64,000 nt of DNA from an uncultured Alphaproteobacteria bacterium (GTDB lineage: Bacteria > Pseudomonadota > Alphaproteobacteria > HIMB59 > GCA-002718135): NCBI GenBank assembly GCA_902537325.1, contig CACBAT010000007.1, forward strand, positions 1 through 64,000. Direction: 5' to 3'. Below, in pieces: positions 42,420-52,383 of the stretch (position 1 is the stretch's first letter; every line of letters starts with the position of its first letter). Position numbers and translations under genes: made by a program. Below the pieces are notes generated by a model, which was not told the DNA's origin, did no database searches, and saw only the letters and a program-made list of their open reading frames with translations.

Positions 42420-43222
42420 GAATATTCTCCTAATTTTTCTAAAATTTTTAAATTCAAATCTTCTGAATTACTAACAATTAAATTCTTATTCTTTTTTGTA
42501 AAGTCATATTTATTTTTATCAAAATCTATGTCAGCACCACCTGCTTCTCTGACAAAAAGAATTCCTGGAATATGATCCCAGGGAGATAGTTTTGATAAAA
42601 TAGCAAAATTTCTAATCCCAATGCCTATATCTATATATTCAAAACCAATGCATCTATAAGAGCTAACTTCTTTAAATATGTTTTTAAATATCTTTAACTT
42701 ATCTTTAAATCCTGGTTCCCAATACTTTGTACTAATTGATCCTATAGTTTCTTCAATTATATTAGTCCCTTTTGTCATGATTTTATTATTATTAATAAAA
42801 GCACCTTCATTAACAATAGCGGAGCACATAATTTTTTCTAGTGGCTTATATATCCAAGAACGTAAAATTTTTTCTTTAAATGTTAAGGCTATCATAATTG
42901 CAAATTTATCTCTACCATTAGCAAAATTTGTTGTCCCATCTATTGGATCAACAGTCCAACAATATTCATCTACGTTATAAAAATTTAATATATTTTCATT
43001 TTTAGAAAATTCCTCTTCACCTATAAAATTTGAAGTAGGTAAAATTTTCAAGAGATTTTTTTTTAATTCTTTTTCTGCTTCTATATCAGCTACTGTAACT
43101 AAATCAGATCCATTTTTATAATTAATGTCATCCTCTGATAAATTTTTAAATTTTGGTAAAATAATATTTTGACTTACATTAAAACAAATGTCGTAAATAT
43201 CCTCTTGCTTTATATTATCCAT
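42416..43222 (-). CDS. Inositol-monophosphatase-family phosphatase
   Basis: Lithium-sensitive-type metal-dependent phosphatase of 268 residues. Metal ligands are in GEEEFS, WTVDPIDGTTNFANG and SPWDHIPGILFVREAGG. Candidates are SuhB, histidinol-phosphate phosphatase HisN or CysQ; the sequence alone does not decide, though single-domain size and motif spacing suit HisN/SuhB. It overlaps its neighbours by 8 bp (aminotransferase) and 4 bp (dehydrogenase). Confidence 0.86.
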   Translation of the reverse strand: MDNIKQEDIYDICFNVSQNIILPKFKNLSEDDINYKNGSDLVTVADIEAEKELKKNLLKILPTSNFIGEEEFSKNENILNFYNVDEYCWTVDPIDGTTNFANGRDKFAIMIALTFKEKILRSWIYKPLEKIMCSAIVNEGAFINNNKIMTKGTNIIEETIGSISTKYWEPGFKDKLKIFKNIFKEVSSYRCIGFEYIDIGIGIRNFAILSKLSPWDHIPGILFVREAGGADIDFDKNKYDFTKKNKNLIVSNSEDLNLKILEKLGEYS

Positions 43223-44060
43223 TTATACATGCTTCAGTATACATTTCTGCTAATTGCAATGTAATATTACCAATTTTACCATTATTTATTTTTTTATTAT
43301 CAATTTTTAAAATAGGAGTAATAAAACTTCCCGAGCTTGTTAAAAATACTTCATCGGCATTAATTAATTGCGTATGTGTAAATTGTTTTTCTATTAGTTT
43401 AAGGTCGGTTTTTTTTATAATTTTTAAAAGAGATGTTCTAGTTACTCCTTTTAAAATATCAGAATTAGCTGGATGAGTTATTAAATTATTTCTTTTTATA
43501 ATCCAAATATTAGAAGATGTACCCTCAGTTATTTTTCCGTTTTGTATTAAAATTGCCTCATATGCGTTTTTCTTTTTGGCCATATTTGCAGCTATAATAT
43601 TTGGAAGTAAATTTACTGTTTTAATATCACGTCTTTTCCATCGAAGATCTTGGTATGTAATTGTATTTACTCCTACAAATTTTTTTCCAGGTAAATTAAA
43701 ACTTTTATTTCTTGTGTATACAATGAAAGTTGGGGTTAAATTTTTTTTATATTTATGTTCTCTAAATTGAATACCTCTTGTAATTTGTAGATATATTATA
43801 CCATTCCTTGTTTTATTTTTCTTTACTAGATTTAGAAAAATTTTAGTTAAGTTTTTTTTATTAATTATAAATTTGATTTCTAATTCACGAAGAGAATATT
43901 TTAATCTCTTAAGATGAAAATCTAAATCAATTAAATTATTATCTAAAACTGCGATAACTTCATAAACACTATCTGCAAATTGTAATCCTCTATCCTCAAT
44001 ATGAATTTTTGCTGATTTAAAATTTACAAATTTATTATTTATATAGGCAAAATTTGGCAT
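43215..44060 (-). CDS. dat: Class IV aminotransferase, probable D-amino-acid transaminase
   Basis: PLP fold-type IV enzyme of 281 residues. IHIEDRGLQFADSVYEVI at the N-terminus, the PLP lysine in RRDIKTVNLLPN, and ITEGTSSNIWII then ILKGVTRTSLL at the phosphate-binding end. Sequence flavour is closest to D-alanine aminotransferase; branched-chain aminotransferase or aminodeoxychorismate lyase are alternatives. It overlaps trkA by one base. D-amino-acid transaminase genes near trkA and ntrX are common in Alphaproteobacteria. Confidence 0.83.
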   Translation of the reverse strand: MPNFAYINNKFVNFKSAKIHIEDRGLQFADSVYEVIAVLDNNLIDLDFHLKRLKYSLRELEIKFIINKKNLTKIFLNLVKKNKTRNGIIYLQITRGIQFREHKYKKNLTPTFIVYTRNKSFNLPGKKFVGVNTITYQDLRWKRRDIKTVNLLPNIIAANMAKKKNAYEAILIQNGKITEGTSSNIWIIKRNNLITHPANSDILKGVTRTSLLKIIKKTDLKLIEKQFTHTQLINADEVFLTSSGSFITPILKIDNKKINNGKIGNITLQLAEMYTEACING

Positions 44061-45430
44061 TAAATTAAACTTTTGATAAAAGTTTTTCTAGTTTTTTTAT
44101 ACAATTTGTTTCGGCAAAAAAAAACAACATCATCATTTTCTTTAAAAATAGTTTGACTATTAGGGATTATAATTTTTTTATCCCTTACAATAGAACCAAT
44201 ACGTATACCTTTTGGTAATTCTAATTCTTTAAGATTTTTATTACAAAGAAATGATTCTGACTGAATATCTGCCTCTATTACTTCTCCAAAACCTTCACCT
44301 ATAGAATAATCGTTTCGTATTTTTACACCTCTTACCTTTTCTAAAATTTTAGAAATTGTTATTATTTTTGGATCTATAGTCATATCAACACCTATATTAG
44401 ATAACAAAGATGAATAATTACTGTTATTAATCAAAGTTATTGATGTATCGGCCCCTGCTCTTTTAGCTAGTAAGGATGATAGTATATTAACTTCATCGTC
44501 TTCTGTAATTGATATACAGTATCCTGAATCTGATATGTTTACCTCTTCAAGTATTTGATTGTCCAAACCATCTCCACATGTCACTGTGATATTTTCTAAA
44601 TTTGATGCAAGAAATTCTGCGCGTTCTTTATTAGCTTCAATGAGTTCAGTTTTTATATATGTTTCAGAATTTTCAATTAATTGTGCAAGTGAAAATCCTA
44701 TATTTCCACCACCGATAATCACAGCTTTTTTTGCCTGCAATTCTTGATGACCAAATTCAGATAAGACGTCTGTCAAATTATCAGTTTCCACAACTAGAAA
44801 GATGGTATCTTTCTTTTCAATTTTAGTTGAAGAATTTACTGTAAATTTTTGATCACCTCTAAATATAAACATTATGTTAGCTAAATAGTCAGGAAATTTT
44901 TCTGATAATTCCCTTACAGATAGACCTGAATGTAAAAAATTATCCTCACATTTCAATCCAATTAATTTCAATTTTTTATCTGACAATTCAACCATATCTA
45001 TTGTGCCAGGAGAAATTAATCTTCTAAATATACCCTTAGCAACTTCTTGTTCGGGAGAAATAATTGCATCTATTGGGAAATTTTCATCATTATATAAATT
45101 TTTCCAATCGTTTTTTAAATAATCTTGTTGTCTTATTCTTGCAATTTTCTTTTTTATTTTGAATAAAGAATGGCCAATTTGACAAGTAACCATATTAGTT
45201 TCATCACTCTTAGTAACTGCAATTAGTATTTCACAGTCTTTTGCACTGGCGTTCTCTAAAACTGATGGCATACTAGGAATACCATTTATTGTTTTAACAT
45301 CTAAGGTCTCTGATACTTTATTCAATCTATACTCATCCTCATCTATGACTGTTACTTCAAAATTTTCACGTGATAGTTTATCAGCTATGCTATAACCAAC
45401 ATCCCCAGCTCCACAAATAATTGTTTTCAT
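44060..45430 (-). CDS. trkA: Trk potassium uptake regulator TrkA
   Basis: Peripheral NAD-binding gating subunit of Trk/Ktr potassium channels. The 456-residue protein is a tandem of TrkA-N (IICGAGDVGYSIADKL; then VIIGGGNIGFSLAQLI) and TrkA-C domains, the full double arrangement of proteobacterial TrkA. The TrkH membrane subunit is not in the window. It is 7 bp downstream of ntrX, an order conserved in many Alphaproteobacteria. Confidence 0.94.
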   Translation of the reverse strand: MKTIICGAGDVGYSIADKLSRENFEVTVIDEDEYRLNKVSETLDVKTINGIPSMPSVLENASAKDCEILIAVTKSDETNMVTCQIGHSLFKIKKKIARIRQQDYLKNDWKNLYNDENFPIDAIISPEQEVAKGIFRRLISPGTIDMVELSDKKLKLIGLKCEDNFLHSGLSVRELSEKFPDYLANIMFIFRGDQKFTVNSSTKIEKKDTIFLVVETDNLTDVLSEFGHQELQAKKAVIIGGGNIGFSLAQLIENSETYIKTELIEANKERAEFLASNLENITVTCGDGLDNQILEEVNISDSGYCISITEDDEVNILSSLLAKRAGADTSITLINNSNYSSLLSNIGVDMTIDPKIITISKILEKVRGVKIRNDYSIGEGFGEVIEADIQSESFLCNKNLKELELPKGIRIGSIVRDKKIIIPNSQTIFKENDDVVFFCRNKLYKKTRKTFIKSLI

Positions 45431-45437
45431 TGATTAG

Positions 45438-46778
45438 TTATTCTACTTTAATATCTAATGATTTAAATTTCCTATAAAGAGCAGTTCTCTCCATTCCCGT
45501 AAATTCAGAAACTTTAGTTATATTACCATTAAATCTCTTAATTTGCGATACTAAATAATTTCTTTCAAACTCTGATCTTGCTTCTTTTAAAGACAATTCC
45601 AGTGAATTATTTGAAGAATTTGACGCAGTATCATCTCCCATTTGTAGAGCTAAATCATCAACCTCTAACTCTTTTATATTTTGATCTTGATTAAGTATTA
45701 AACTTTTTTCTACATAGTTGATTAATTGAGATATATTTCCAGGCCAATCATATATTTGTAACTTAGTTAATGCTCTAGAAGAAAATTTAAAATTTAAACT
45801 TCCTCCACTTTTTTCATTTAAATAATAATCAAGAATGGGAAGCACATCATCTCTCCTATCAGAGAGAGTTTTAAATTTTATTAAGTCTGTTGAAATTCTA
45901 TCATATAGTCTTTTAATAAAATTGCCTTTTTCAATTTCTATTTCTAAATTTTTTTCAGTAATTGTAATAATTTTATGATTTAAAATAATATCAAGATCTT
46001 CAAAAAATTTTTTGTTTTCTAAAAAATTTAAAAGTTTTTTTTGATAAATATTTGGTAGTGTTTCAATATTGAGCAGTATTAATGTGTTATTATTTGATCG
46101 ATAAAAAATATTTTCATTAATTGCGTCTTTATTTTCCGAAAACATATTATCCAATGCTTCATTTGTTAGTTTTTTAAAATCAATTGATATAGGAAGTTTA
46201 TCTCTATATTGTGAATTTTGATGTATTAGATTTGTAAAGTGTTTTTTTCCTGTTCCAAATGGACCTTCAATTAATAGTCTAGAGTTACTTAAACTCTGTT
46301 CATTTAAAAGTTTATTAATTTTTTTAATAAATTCTGAATTTCCTATTAATGGTGTTGTTTTAATTAAGGTATCTTTTAAATTTTTATTTTCACTCAATAA
46401 TGATGAACTTTCTATTGCTCTCTTGGTAAGAATAGTTAATTTATCACTGTTGAATGGCTTTTCTAAAAAGTCATACGCTCCATTTTTTATAGATTTCACT
46501 GCAAGATCAACAGTTCCATGACCACTAATAATAATAACTGGAATATTGCTATTAATCGATTTGAATTCTTTTAAAATTTCAATACCATCTAATTTACTGT
46601 TAGATAACCATACATCTAAAATAACTAAATCTGGTTTAATTTCATTGAATTTACTAATAGCTTCATCTGAATTGAGTGCAATAGATGTATTATAATTTTC
46701 ATCTTTTAAAATTTCTGAAATAAGAAAGCAAATGTCCTTTTCATCATCTATAATTAAAACTTTATGCATTGTATTCAA
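45438..46778 (-). CDS. ntrX: NtrX-type response regulator with degenerate AAA+ domain
   Basis: Partner of the NtrY kinase. The receiver domain is complete: acidic pair DD (11-12), phospho-acceptor D55 in LVILDVW and K107 in FLEKPF. The AAA+ domain keeps a Walker A-like GPFGTGKK (172-179), but the sigma-54-contacting GAFTGA loop is absent and the Walker B acids are replaced (TLILLNIETLP where family members read TLFLDEIGDMP). The C-terminal Fis-type helix-turn-helix is normal (GNITKVSEFTGMERTALYRK). It should bind DNA but not activate sigma-54 polymerase. It overlaps ntrY by 17 bp. The frame opens at 46778; an ATG three codons in is an alternative. Confidence 0.92.
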   Translation of the reverse strand: MNTMHKVLIIDDEKDICFLISEILKDENYNTSIALNSDEAISKFNEIKPDLVILDVWLSNSKLDGIEILKEFKSINSNIPVIIISGHGTVDLAVKSIKNGAYDFLEKPFNSDKLTILTKRAIESSSLLSENKNLKDTLIKTTPLIGNSEFIKKINKLLNEQSLSNSRLLIEGPFGTGKKHFTNLIHQNSQYRDKLPISIDFKKLTNEALDNMFSENKDAINENIFYRSNNNTLILLNIETLPNIYQKKLLNFLENKKFFEDLDIILNHKIITITEKNLEIEIEKGNFIKRLYDRISTDLIKFKTLSDRRDDVLPILDYYLNEKSGGSLNFKFSSRALTKLQIYDWPGNISQLINYVEKSLILNQDQNIKELEVDDLALQMGDDTASNSSNNSLELSLKEARSEFERNYLVSQIKRFNGNITKVSEFTGMERTALYRKFKSLDIKVE

Positions 46779-48906
46779 AATTAATTAGTGATGTTGTTCC
46801 TGCCATATTTTTATTTTTCTCAATTTTTATTTTACCACCATGATCTTCGATTATTCTTTTTACAATAGATAACCCAAGACCAGTTCCTTTCGTTTTAGTT
46901 GTAAAATAAGGCTCAAATATTTTACTCAACATTTTTTCATCAATTCCCACGCCATTATCCTTTATTTCGATTTTTATATTTTTAGAATCAGTAGCCATTA
47001 ATACTTCTACTGCAGGGTTTGGTATTTTTTCCACAGCTTCAATAGCATTTTTAATTAAGTTACTAAAACATCTTGAGATTTGAAGAGTGTCAAAATGAAA
47101 ATAAATATCATTTTCAGGTTTAATTAAATTAAGCTTTATATCTTTCCTTGTATTAAAATATAAAAGATATGCTTCTTCTAAACATTTTGTTAGGTTATCA
47201 AGTTTAATTTCTGCTTCAGGCATTCTCGCAAAAGATGAAAATTCATCGACTAACTTTCCAATATCATCTACCTGCCTTGAAATTGTTTTAGTTAAAAGTG
47301 AAATATCCTCCTTATGTGTTTTTGCATCTAAAAATTTCTTTTCTATTCTTTCAGCAGAAAGTTTAATTGGGGTTAGAGGATTTTTAACTTCATGTGCTAT
47401 TTTTCTTGCTATATCAGACCAAGCAGCATGTTTTTCAGCTAAAATTAAAGATGTGGCATCATCTAGGGCAACAACATATCCCTCAATCTTATTATCATTA
47501 ATCTCTTTAATGACTCTAATATTAAAATTCCTCAAATCATCAAATAATGTAAAGTCGTATTGAAAATTTAATAATACTTTATTTGATATTTCAAAATTCT
47601 CAAATATTTTTTTCCATTCAGGAAAATAGGATAGAAAATTATCATTTATTTTAAAAGTTTTAGTGTTTCTAAATAGTTTTGTTAAAGTTTTATTGTATAA
47701 CAAGATATTAAAATTTTTATCTAAAGAAATTACGCCTATTGTTAAAAGGCTTAAGATCGCCTCTATAAATATTCTTTTTTCTTCATCTTCTTGACTTTTT
47801 GATATTAATTCATTTTGTTTATTCTCAATTTCAGAAATCATTTTATTATAAGATGATAGTAATACTTTTATCTCTTGAAATTGATCTGTTTCACTAACTT
47901 TAGCATCAAAATTTCCTTCTGATATCTTATTCGCTGATTTGATTAAGTTTGTAATTGGTTTACTAAGATTACTAGCCAGATTGAAACCAATTAAAATTGC
48001 AACTAATATAAAACAAATGGAGAAAAGAACAAATATCATTGAATAAGTTATTTGAATTCCTGAACTTTCCTCTTCTTTCAAAGTATAAATTTCAAATGCT
48101 TCTTTTGTGGCACTAATATGATCCCAAATATTTGTATTCAAATTTCTATTAACTTGCATGTAAACATCATTTAAAAAATTTATTTTTTTATAGGCAGTTA
48201 TAGAATTTTTATCTAATTGAAAAATGTATACTCGGTTTTGATTAACAACTTTAAATATTTCATCTGAAGGGAGAGAAAAATTTTTATTATCAGGATCTTT
48301 AAGACTTAAGTAGATATTTCCTTCAGTATTAAAAATATAGATGCTTGAAATTGTTCTCAAATTAATAAATTCACTTAGAGCTGTTCTAATTGATTGGATA
48401 TTAACCTCATTATTTTGAGAAACTTTTAATATCTCTCTCATAATTAACTGAGTATCAGACACAATTTCTGCCTGTATTTCATTTTCATAATTTCTTGCTA
48501 CGATATTAGAATTTACAACCGCATCCCTTACAGCATCACCATACCAAGTTCTTAATTCTAAATTAAAGAATAATGATGTTATAATAACTAAACCAATGGC
48601 TGGCCCTAAAGCCATTGCAGCAAATAAATTTACAAATTTTATATATAATCGAGATTCATCATAACTTTTTCTTCTTCTCACTAAAATCAGAACAATTTGT
48701 CTAATAATTATGGATATCAATAAAATGACAAAAATTACATCCGCCAATAAAAAAAATTGCAGTCTTCTTGGATCTTTTACTAGATCGTTATTTGGAAGCA
48801 TTAAGTAGAATGTAATCGAAAAACTTAATACGATTAAAAAAATTAAAAAATAAAAAGATAATTTTGATAGATGAATAGATTTAAGTAATTTTGATAGGTC
48901 AAACAC
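46762..48906 (-). CDS. ntrY: NtrY-type sensor histidine kinase
   Basis: Membrane kinase of 714 residues. Three N-terminal hydrophobic segments, a periplasmic region, a fourth segment (about 285-310), then HAMP (LASNLSKPITNLIKSANKI), a PAS-like domain and the kinase core: H-box RKIAHEVKNPLTPIKLS, N-box FSNLIKNAIEAVE, and G-boxes DNGVGID and GTGLGLSIV. The architecture is typical of NtrY. All catalytic motifs are intact, in contrast to the degenerate ATPase of its partner. The promoter must lie in the 60 bp shared with divergent ispDF. Confidence 0.93.
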   Translation of the reverse strand: MFDLSKLLKSIHLSKLSFYFLIFLIVLSFSITFYLMLPNNDLVKDPRRLQFFLLADVIFVILLISIIIRQIVLILVRRRKSYDESRLYIKFVNLFAAMALGPAIGLVIITSLFFNLELRTWYGDAVRDAVVNSNIVARNYENEIQAEIVSDTQLIMREILKVSQNNEVNIQSIRTALSEFINLRTISSIYIFNTEGNIYLSLKDPDNKNFSLPSDEIFKVVNQNRVYIFQLDKNSITAYKKINFLNDVYMQVNRNLNTNIWDHISATKEAFEIYTLKEEESSGIQITYSMIFVLFSICFILVAILIGFNLASNLSKPITNLIKSANKISEGNFDAKVSETDQFQEIKVLLSSYNKMISEIENKQNELISKSQEDEEKRIFIEAILSLLTIGVISLDKNFNILLYNKTLTKLFRNTKTFKINDNFLSYFPEWKKIFENFEISNKVLLNFQYDFTLFDDLRNFNIRVIKEINDNKIEGYVVALDDATSLILAEKHAAWSDIARKIAHEVKNPLTPIKLSAERIEKKFLDAKTHKEDISLLTKTISRQVDDIGKLVDEFSSFARMPEAEIKLDNLTKCLEEAYLLYFNTRKDIKLNLIKPENDIYFHFDTLQISRCFSNLIKNAIEAVEKIPNPAVEVLMATDSKNIKIEIKDNGVGIDEKMLSKIFEPYFTTKTKGTGLGLSIVKRIIEDHGGKIKIEKNKNMAGTTSLINFEYNA

Positions 48907-48966
48907 TGTGTACTTTAGTTAATTTTTCAAATAATAATTATAAAATAATATTATTTATAAATTAAA

Positions 48967-50106
48967 ATGATGAAAAATGCACTTGTAATTCTAGCTGGCG
49001 GAAAAGGAAAGAGATTTGGTCAAAAAATTCCTAAACAATTCTTAAAAATTGGGAGTACAAATTTTTTAAATTATTTTGTTTCAAATTTAGAATTGTCAAA
49101 CTTTGATATTATAAATATTTCAATTGATAAAAAATATCAAAATACTTACTTTAATCATAAAACCTTTTCTAAAAAAATAAAAATCATTTTTTCAAAACCT
49201 GGTAATACAAGACAAATTTCTTCTTATAATGCTCTAAAAAATTTAAAAAAATTTAAAATCAAGAAAGTATTAATACATGATGCTGCACGACCTTTATGTA
49301 GTAATAAATTAATTAAAAAAATTATTTCTAAATTAGACAAAAATACTAATGCAATTCCATACGTTGAATATAACGACAGACAATTAATAAAGAAAAGCAA
49401 ATTGGAAACAAAAGCAATGAATATACAAACACCCCAAGGTTTTAATTACAATTTAATATTAAAAGAACATATAAGATATAAAAATTTTGAATTTAATGAT
49501 GATGCAGGATTATTACAAAAATCAAAAATAAAAATAAATTTTATTAAAGGTGAAAAAAATAATATTAAAATTACTTATCCAGAAGATATTCAGTTATTTA
49601 ATTTATATAGAAAGCCGATAACAAAATACGGTATTGGTTACGATATTCATCAAATAGATCAAAATACCAAAAACGGATTAAAATTAGGAGGGATTAAAAT
49701 ACCTTTCTCTAAATTGATTGGTCATTCTGATGCGGACGTTGTACTGCATGCAATTTGTGATAGTATTTTTGGAGCGCTTTCTATGAGAGACATAGGTTAT
49801 CACTTTCCAAATACAGATAAAAAATGGAAAAATGCAGATTCATCTAAGTTCATTATTTATTGTAGAAATAAACTTAAAGAAAAAGGTTATTCTGTAATCA
49901 ATCTAGATGTAAATATAATAGCTGAAAAACCTAAAATTAATAAATATGTTTCAAAAATGATTAAAAATATTTCAACATTACTTCAAATTAAAAATAGCTC
50001 TGTGTCTATTAAAGCAACTACAAATGAAAAAATTGGTTTTATTGGTAATGGTGAAGGAATTGCTGCCGAGTCAATAGTTCATATAACAGATGATAAAATT
50101 AGCTAA
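48967..50106 (+). CDS. ispDF: Bifunctional IspD/IspF enzyme of isoprenoid synthesis
   Basis: Fused 2-C-methyl-D-erythritol 4-phosphate cytidylyltransferase and 2,4-cyclodiphosphate synthase of the MEP pathway. IspD (residues about 1-218) has ALVILAGGKGKRFGQKIPKQ; IspF (from YGIGYDIHQI) has its zinc ligands in GYDIH and GHSDADVVLHAICDSI plus DIGYHFPNTD. The fusion is standard in Alphaproteobacteria. Two consecutive ATGs (48967, 48970) are possible starts. It overlaps pgpA by 17 bp. Confidence 0.95.
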   Translation: MMKNALVILAGGKGKRFGQKIPKQFLKIGSTNFLNYFVSNLELSNFDIINISIDKKYQNTYFNHKTFSKKIKIIFSKPGNTRQISSYNALKNLKKFKIKKVLIHDAARPLCSNKLIKKIISKLDKNTNAIPYVEYNDRQLIKKSKLETKAMNIQTPQGFNYNLILKEHIRYKNFEFNDDAGLLQKSKIKINFIKGEKNNIKITYPEDIQLFNLYRKPITKYGIGYDIHQIDQNTKNGLKLGGIKIPFSKLIGHSDADVVLHAICDSIFGALSMRDIGYHFPNTDKKWKNADSSKFIIYCRNKLKEKGYSVINLDVNIIAEKPKINKYVSKMIKNISTLLQIKNSSVSIKATTNEKIGFIGNGEGIAAESIVHITDDKIS

Positions 50107-50566
50107 TTTTTTTGTATCTTTATCTTTTGCTGGATATATTAAATTAATACCGCCAGGAACCTTTGCTTCTTTTTTATCAATATTAATTTTATTTCCTATT
50201 GTTGAATACAAAATTATTTCTTTAGAAATATTTGTAGTTATTTTTTTTGTAACCTTTTTAATATCCTTATTTTTTATTAATAAATTTTCTTCACACACCC
50301 AATCACATGACTCAAAAATAATAGTTATTGATGAATTCTTAGGAGTATACTTAATTTTAATATTTTATGATCAAATTAAAATAATAAATCCTTATGTAAC
50401 AATAACACTAATTTTTATTTTATTTCGTTTTTTTGATATATTGAAAATTTTTCCTGCCAACATAGTAGACAGGAAGCTTAAATCAGCTTTTGGTGTAATT
50501 CTTGATGATTTAATAGCAGGAATATATACAATAATAATTCTTTATATTGTAAATGCCTATTATTAA
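50090..50566 (+). CDS. pgpA: Phosphatidylglycerophosphatase A
   Basis: Inner-membrane phosphatase producing phosphatidylglycerol. The 158-residue protein shows PPGTFASF, IDEFLGVYL, the FRFFDILKIFPANIVDRKL segment and DDLIAGIYT, all typical PgpA motifs with the metal-binding acids. It overlaps ispDF by 17 bp and cinA by 14 bp, the alphaproteobacterial ispDF-pgpA-cinA order. Confidence 0.92.
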   Translation: MIKLANFFVSLSFAGYIKLIPPGTFASFLSILILFPIVEYKIISLEIFVVIFFVTFLISLFFINKFSSHTQSHDSKIIVIDEFLGVYLILIFYDQIKIINPYVTITLIFILFRFFDILKIFPANIVDRKLKSAFGVILDDLIAGIYTIIILYIVNAYY

Positions 50567-51017
50567 ACAAGTTATAGATAAATTAATAAAAAAAAATATC
50601 TCAATTGCAGTTGCTGAGTCATGCACAGGTGGGCTAATAGCAAACACTATCACAAAATATAGTGGAGTTTCAAAAATTTTCTCTTACGGGATTATTAGTT
50701 ATTCAAATAAATCTAAATCTAAATATTTATCTGTTTCAAAAAGTAATCTCTCTAAATTTGGAGCTGTAAGTAAAGAAGTAGCTGAGGACATGATAAATGG
50801 TCTGTATAAAAATGAAAAAACAAAAATTTGCATTTCTACAACTGGTATAGCAGGTCCTAATGGTGGGACAAAGTTAAAACCAGTAGGATTAGTGTATATT
50901 GGAATAAAAGTTAATAAAAGTAATTATATTTTCAAGAAAATATACAAAGGTAAACGATTAGACATACAGAGAAAAACTAGAGATTTTATATTTAGCAAAA
51001 TTAATCAATTAATCTAA
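50553..51017 (+). CDS. pncC: Nicotinamide-nucleotide amidohydrolase (CinA C-terminal domain, PncC)
   Basis: Deamidates NMN to nicotinate mononucleotide. The 154-residue protein is only the CinA C-terminal domain: AVAESCTGGLIANTITKYSG, FSYGIISYSNKSK and TGIAGPNGGTKLKPVGLVYIG. The N-terminal competence/damage domain is absent, as in many Proteobacteria. It overlaps the convergent coq10-like gene by 9 bp. Confidence 0.93.
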   Translation: MPIIKQVIDKLIKKNISIAVAESCTGGLIANTITKYSGVSKIFSYGIISYSNKSKSKYLSVSKSNLSKFGAVSKEVAEDMINGLYKNEKTKICISTTGIAGPNGGTKLKPVGLVYIGIKVNKSNYIFKKIYKGKRLDIQRKTRDFIFSKINQLI

Positions 51018-51446
51018 AATTTCATCAGCACGAACTTTAAATGATTCAATCATTTTGTTTTCAATTAAAGGAAAAAAAGCTTCAGCAATTTTTTGGTGAA
51101 AAAATCGTTTAAATTCAAATTCAACATTAAAATGAATTTTTGTTTGATTTTTTTTTAATGATTCAAAAATCCAATTAGTTTTAAGATCTTTTAAAGGTCC
51201 TTCAATATAAGTTGTACTTATTGAAAGTTTTTTTTTATCAAAAGTGACGTGAGAACCAAAAGTTTGGGGCATAAAATATTTATACCATACGACCATATCA
51301 GCATATATTTCATTTTTATTTTTTGAATGAATTCTCATTGCTGAACACCAAGGAATAAAATATGGATAACTTTCAATATCTAAGACAATATCAAAAAGTC
51401 CTTTTGCGTCGTGATCGACTATTTCCTCTCTATTTGAAGATTTCAT
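51009..51446 (-). CDS. Coq10/RatA-like START-domain protein
   Basis: A 145-residue polyketide-cyclase/START-fold protein with [19 protein letters not shown] near the N-terminus. Homologues bind ubiquinone (Coq10) or act on ribosomes (RatA toxin); the location after lipA in the PDH operon is the usual alphaproteobacterial Coq10-like setting, so a quinone-chaperone role is favoured. It overlaps lipA by 4 bp. Confidence 0.85.
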   Translation of the reverse strand: MKSSNREEIVDHDAKGLFDIVLDIESYPYFIPWCSAMRIHSKNKNEIYADMVVWYKYFMPQTFGSHVTFDKKKLSISTTYIEGPLKDLKTNWIFESLKKNQTKIHFNVEFEFKRFFHQKIAEAFFPLIENKMIESFKVRADEILD

Positions 51447-52378
51447 TGAATTGAATAAAGTTTATTTTTCCTATTTTCTTGCATGATTTTAAAATCATCA
51501 GAAGCATGATAACTTGAACGAGTTAGCGGTGATGATGCCACCATTAGAAATCCTTTTGCATATGCCATTTTTTTATATTCATCAAATTCTTGAGGAGTAA
51601 TAAATTTTTCTAGCTTAGCGTGTTTCGGTGTTGGAGGTAGGTATTGCCCTATTGTAATAAAATCAACATTAGCTGCTCTTAAATCATCCATTACCTGATA
51701 TACTTCTTCTTTAGTTTCACCTAAACCAACCATTAGACCTGATTTTGTAAATATACTTGGATTTTTTTCTTTAATTTGACTAAGTAAATTCAAACTTACA
51801 AAGTAACGTGAACCCGGACGAATTGATGGATATAATCTTGGCACTGTTTCTAAGTTATGATTGAAAACGTCAGGTAAGTTTTTTGATAAAATATTTATAG
51901 CTTCAGGTTTATTTTTAAAGTCAGGAGTTAAAATTTCAATTGTGCAACTTGGATTTAAAGATTTAATTGAATCTATTACGTTGATAAAATGTAGTGCTCC
52001 ACCATCTATTAGGTCGTCTCTGTCAACACTTGTTATTACAACATGTTCTAAATTCAATTGCCTAACTGACTCAGCAATTCTTATAGCTTCACCGTGATCT
52101 ATATAATGAGGTTTGCCAGTTTTAATATTACAAAATGCGCAAGCTCTAGTACATATATCTCCAAGTATCATGAATGTTGCATGTTTTTTTTGCCAACATT
52201 CAGCTATATTTGGACATGCAGCTTCTTCGCATACAGTTACAATTTTTTTATCTTTTAGGAGTTTATTTGTTTCTTTGAAAAATTTTGAAGTTGGTGCTTT
52301 TACTCTAATCCAACTTGGTTTTTTAGGGATTGGATTTGATTTATTTTTAACTTTTTCAGGATGACGTGGTCCACTCAT
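51443..52378 (-). CDS. lipA: Lipoyl synthase
   Basis: Radical-SAM enzyme inserting sulfur into octanoyl groups on lipoyl domains. The auxiliary cluster motif [12 protein letters not shown] and the radical-SAM [13 protein letters not shown] are intact. The 311-residue length is normal. It lies 5 bp downstream of pdhC in the operon, where its substrates (lipoyl domains of both PdhB and PdhC) are encoded. Confidence 0.96.
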   Translation of the reverse strand: MSGPRHPEKVKNKSNPIPKKPSWIRVKAPTSKFFKETNKLLKDKKIVTVCEEAACPNIAECWQKKHATFMILGDICTRACAFCNIKTGKPHYIDHGEAIRIAESVRQLNLEHVVITSVDRDDLIDGGALHFINVIDSIKSLNPSCTIEILTPDFKNKPEAINILSKNLPDVFNHNLETVPRLYPSIRPGSRYFVSLNLLSQIKEKNPSIFTKSGLMVGLGETKEEVYQVMDDLRAANVDFITIGQYLPPTPKHAKLEKFITPQEFDEYKKMAYAKGFLMVASSPLTRSSYHASDDFKIMQENRKNKLYSIQ

Positions 52379-52383
52379 GTAGA

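Noticed and set aside
45438-46778. Frameshift explaining the loss of GAFTGA in NtrX
   Set aside because: The frame is continuous from receiver to Fis domain and the intervening residues still align with the AAA+ fold, so the change is by substitution and small deletion rather than a frame error.
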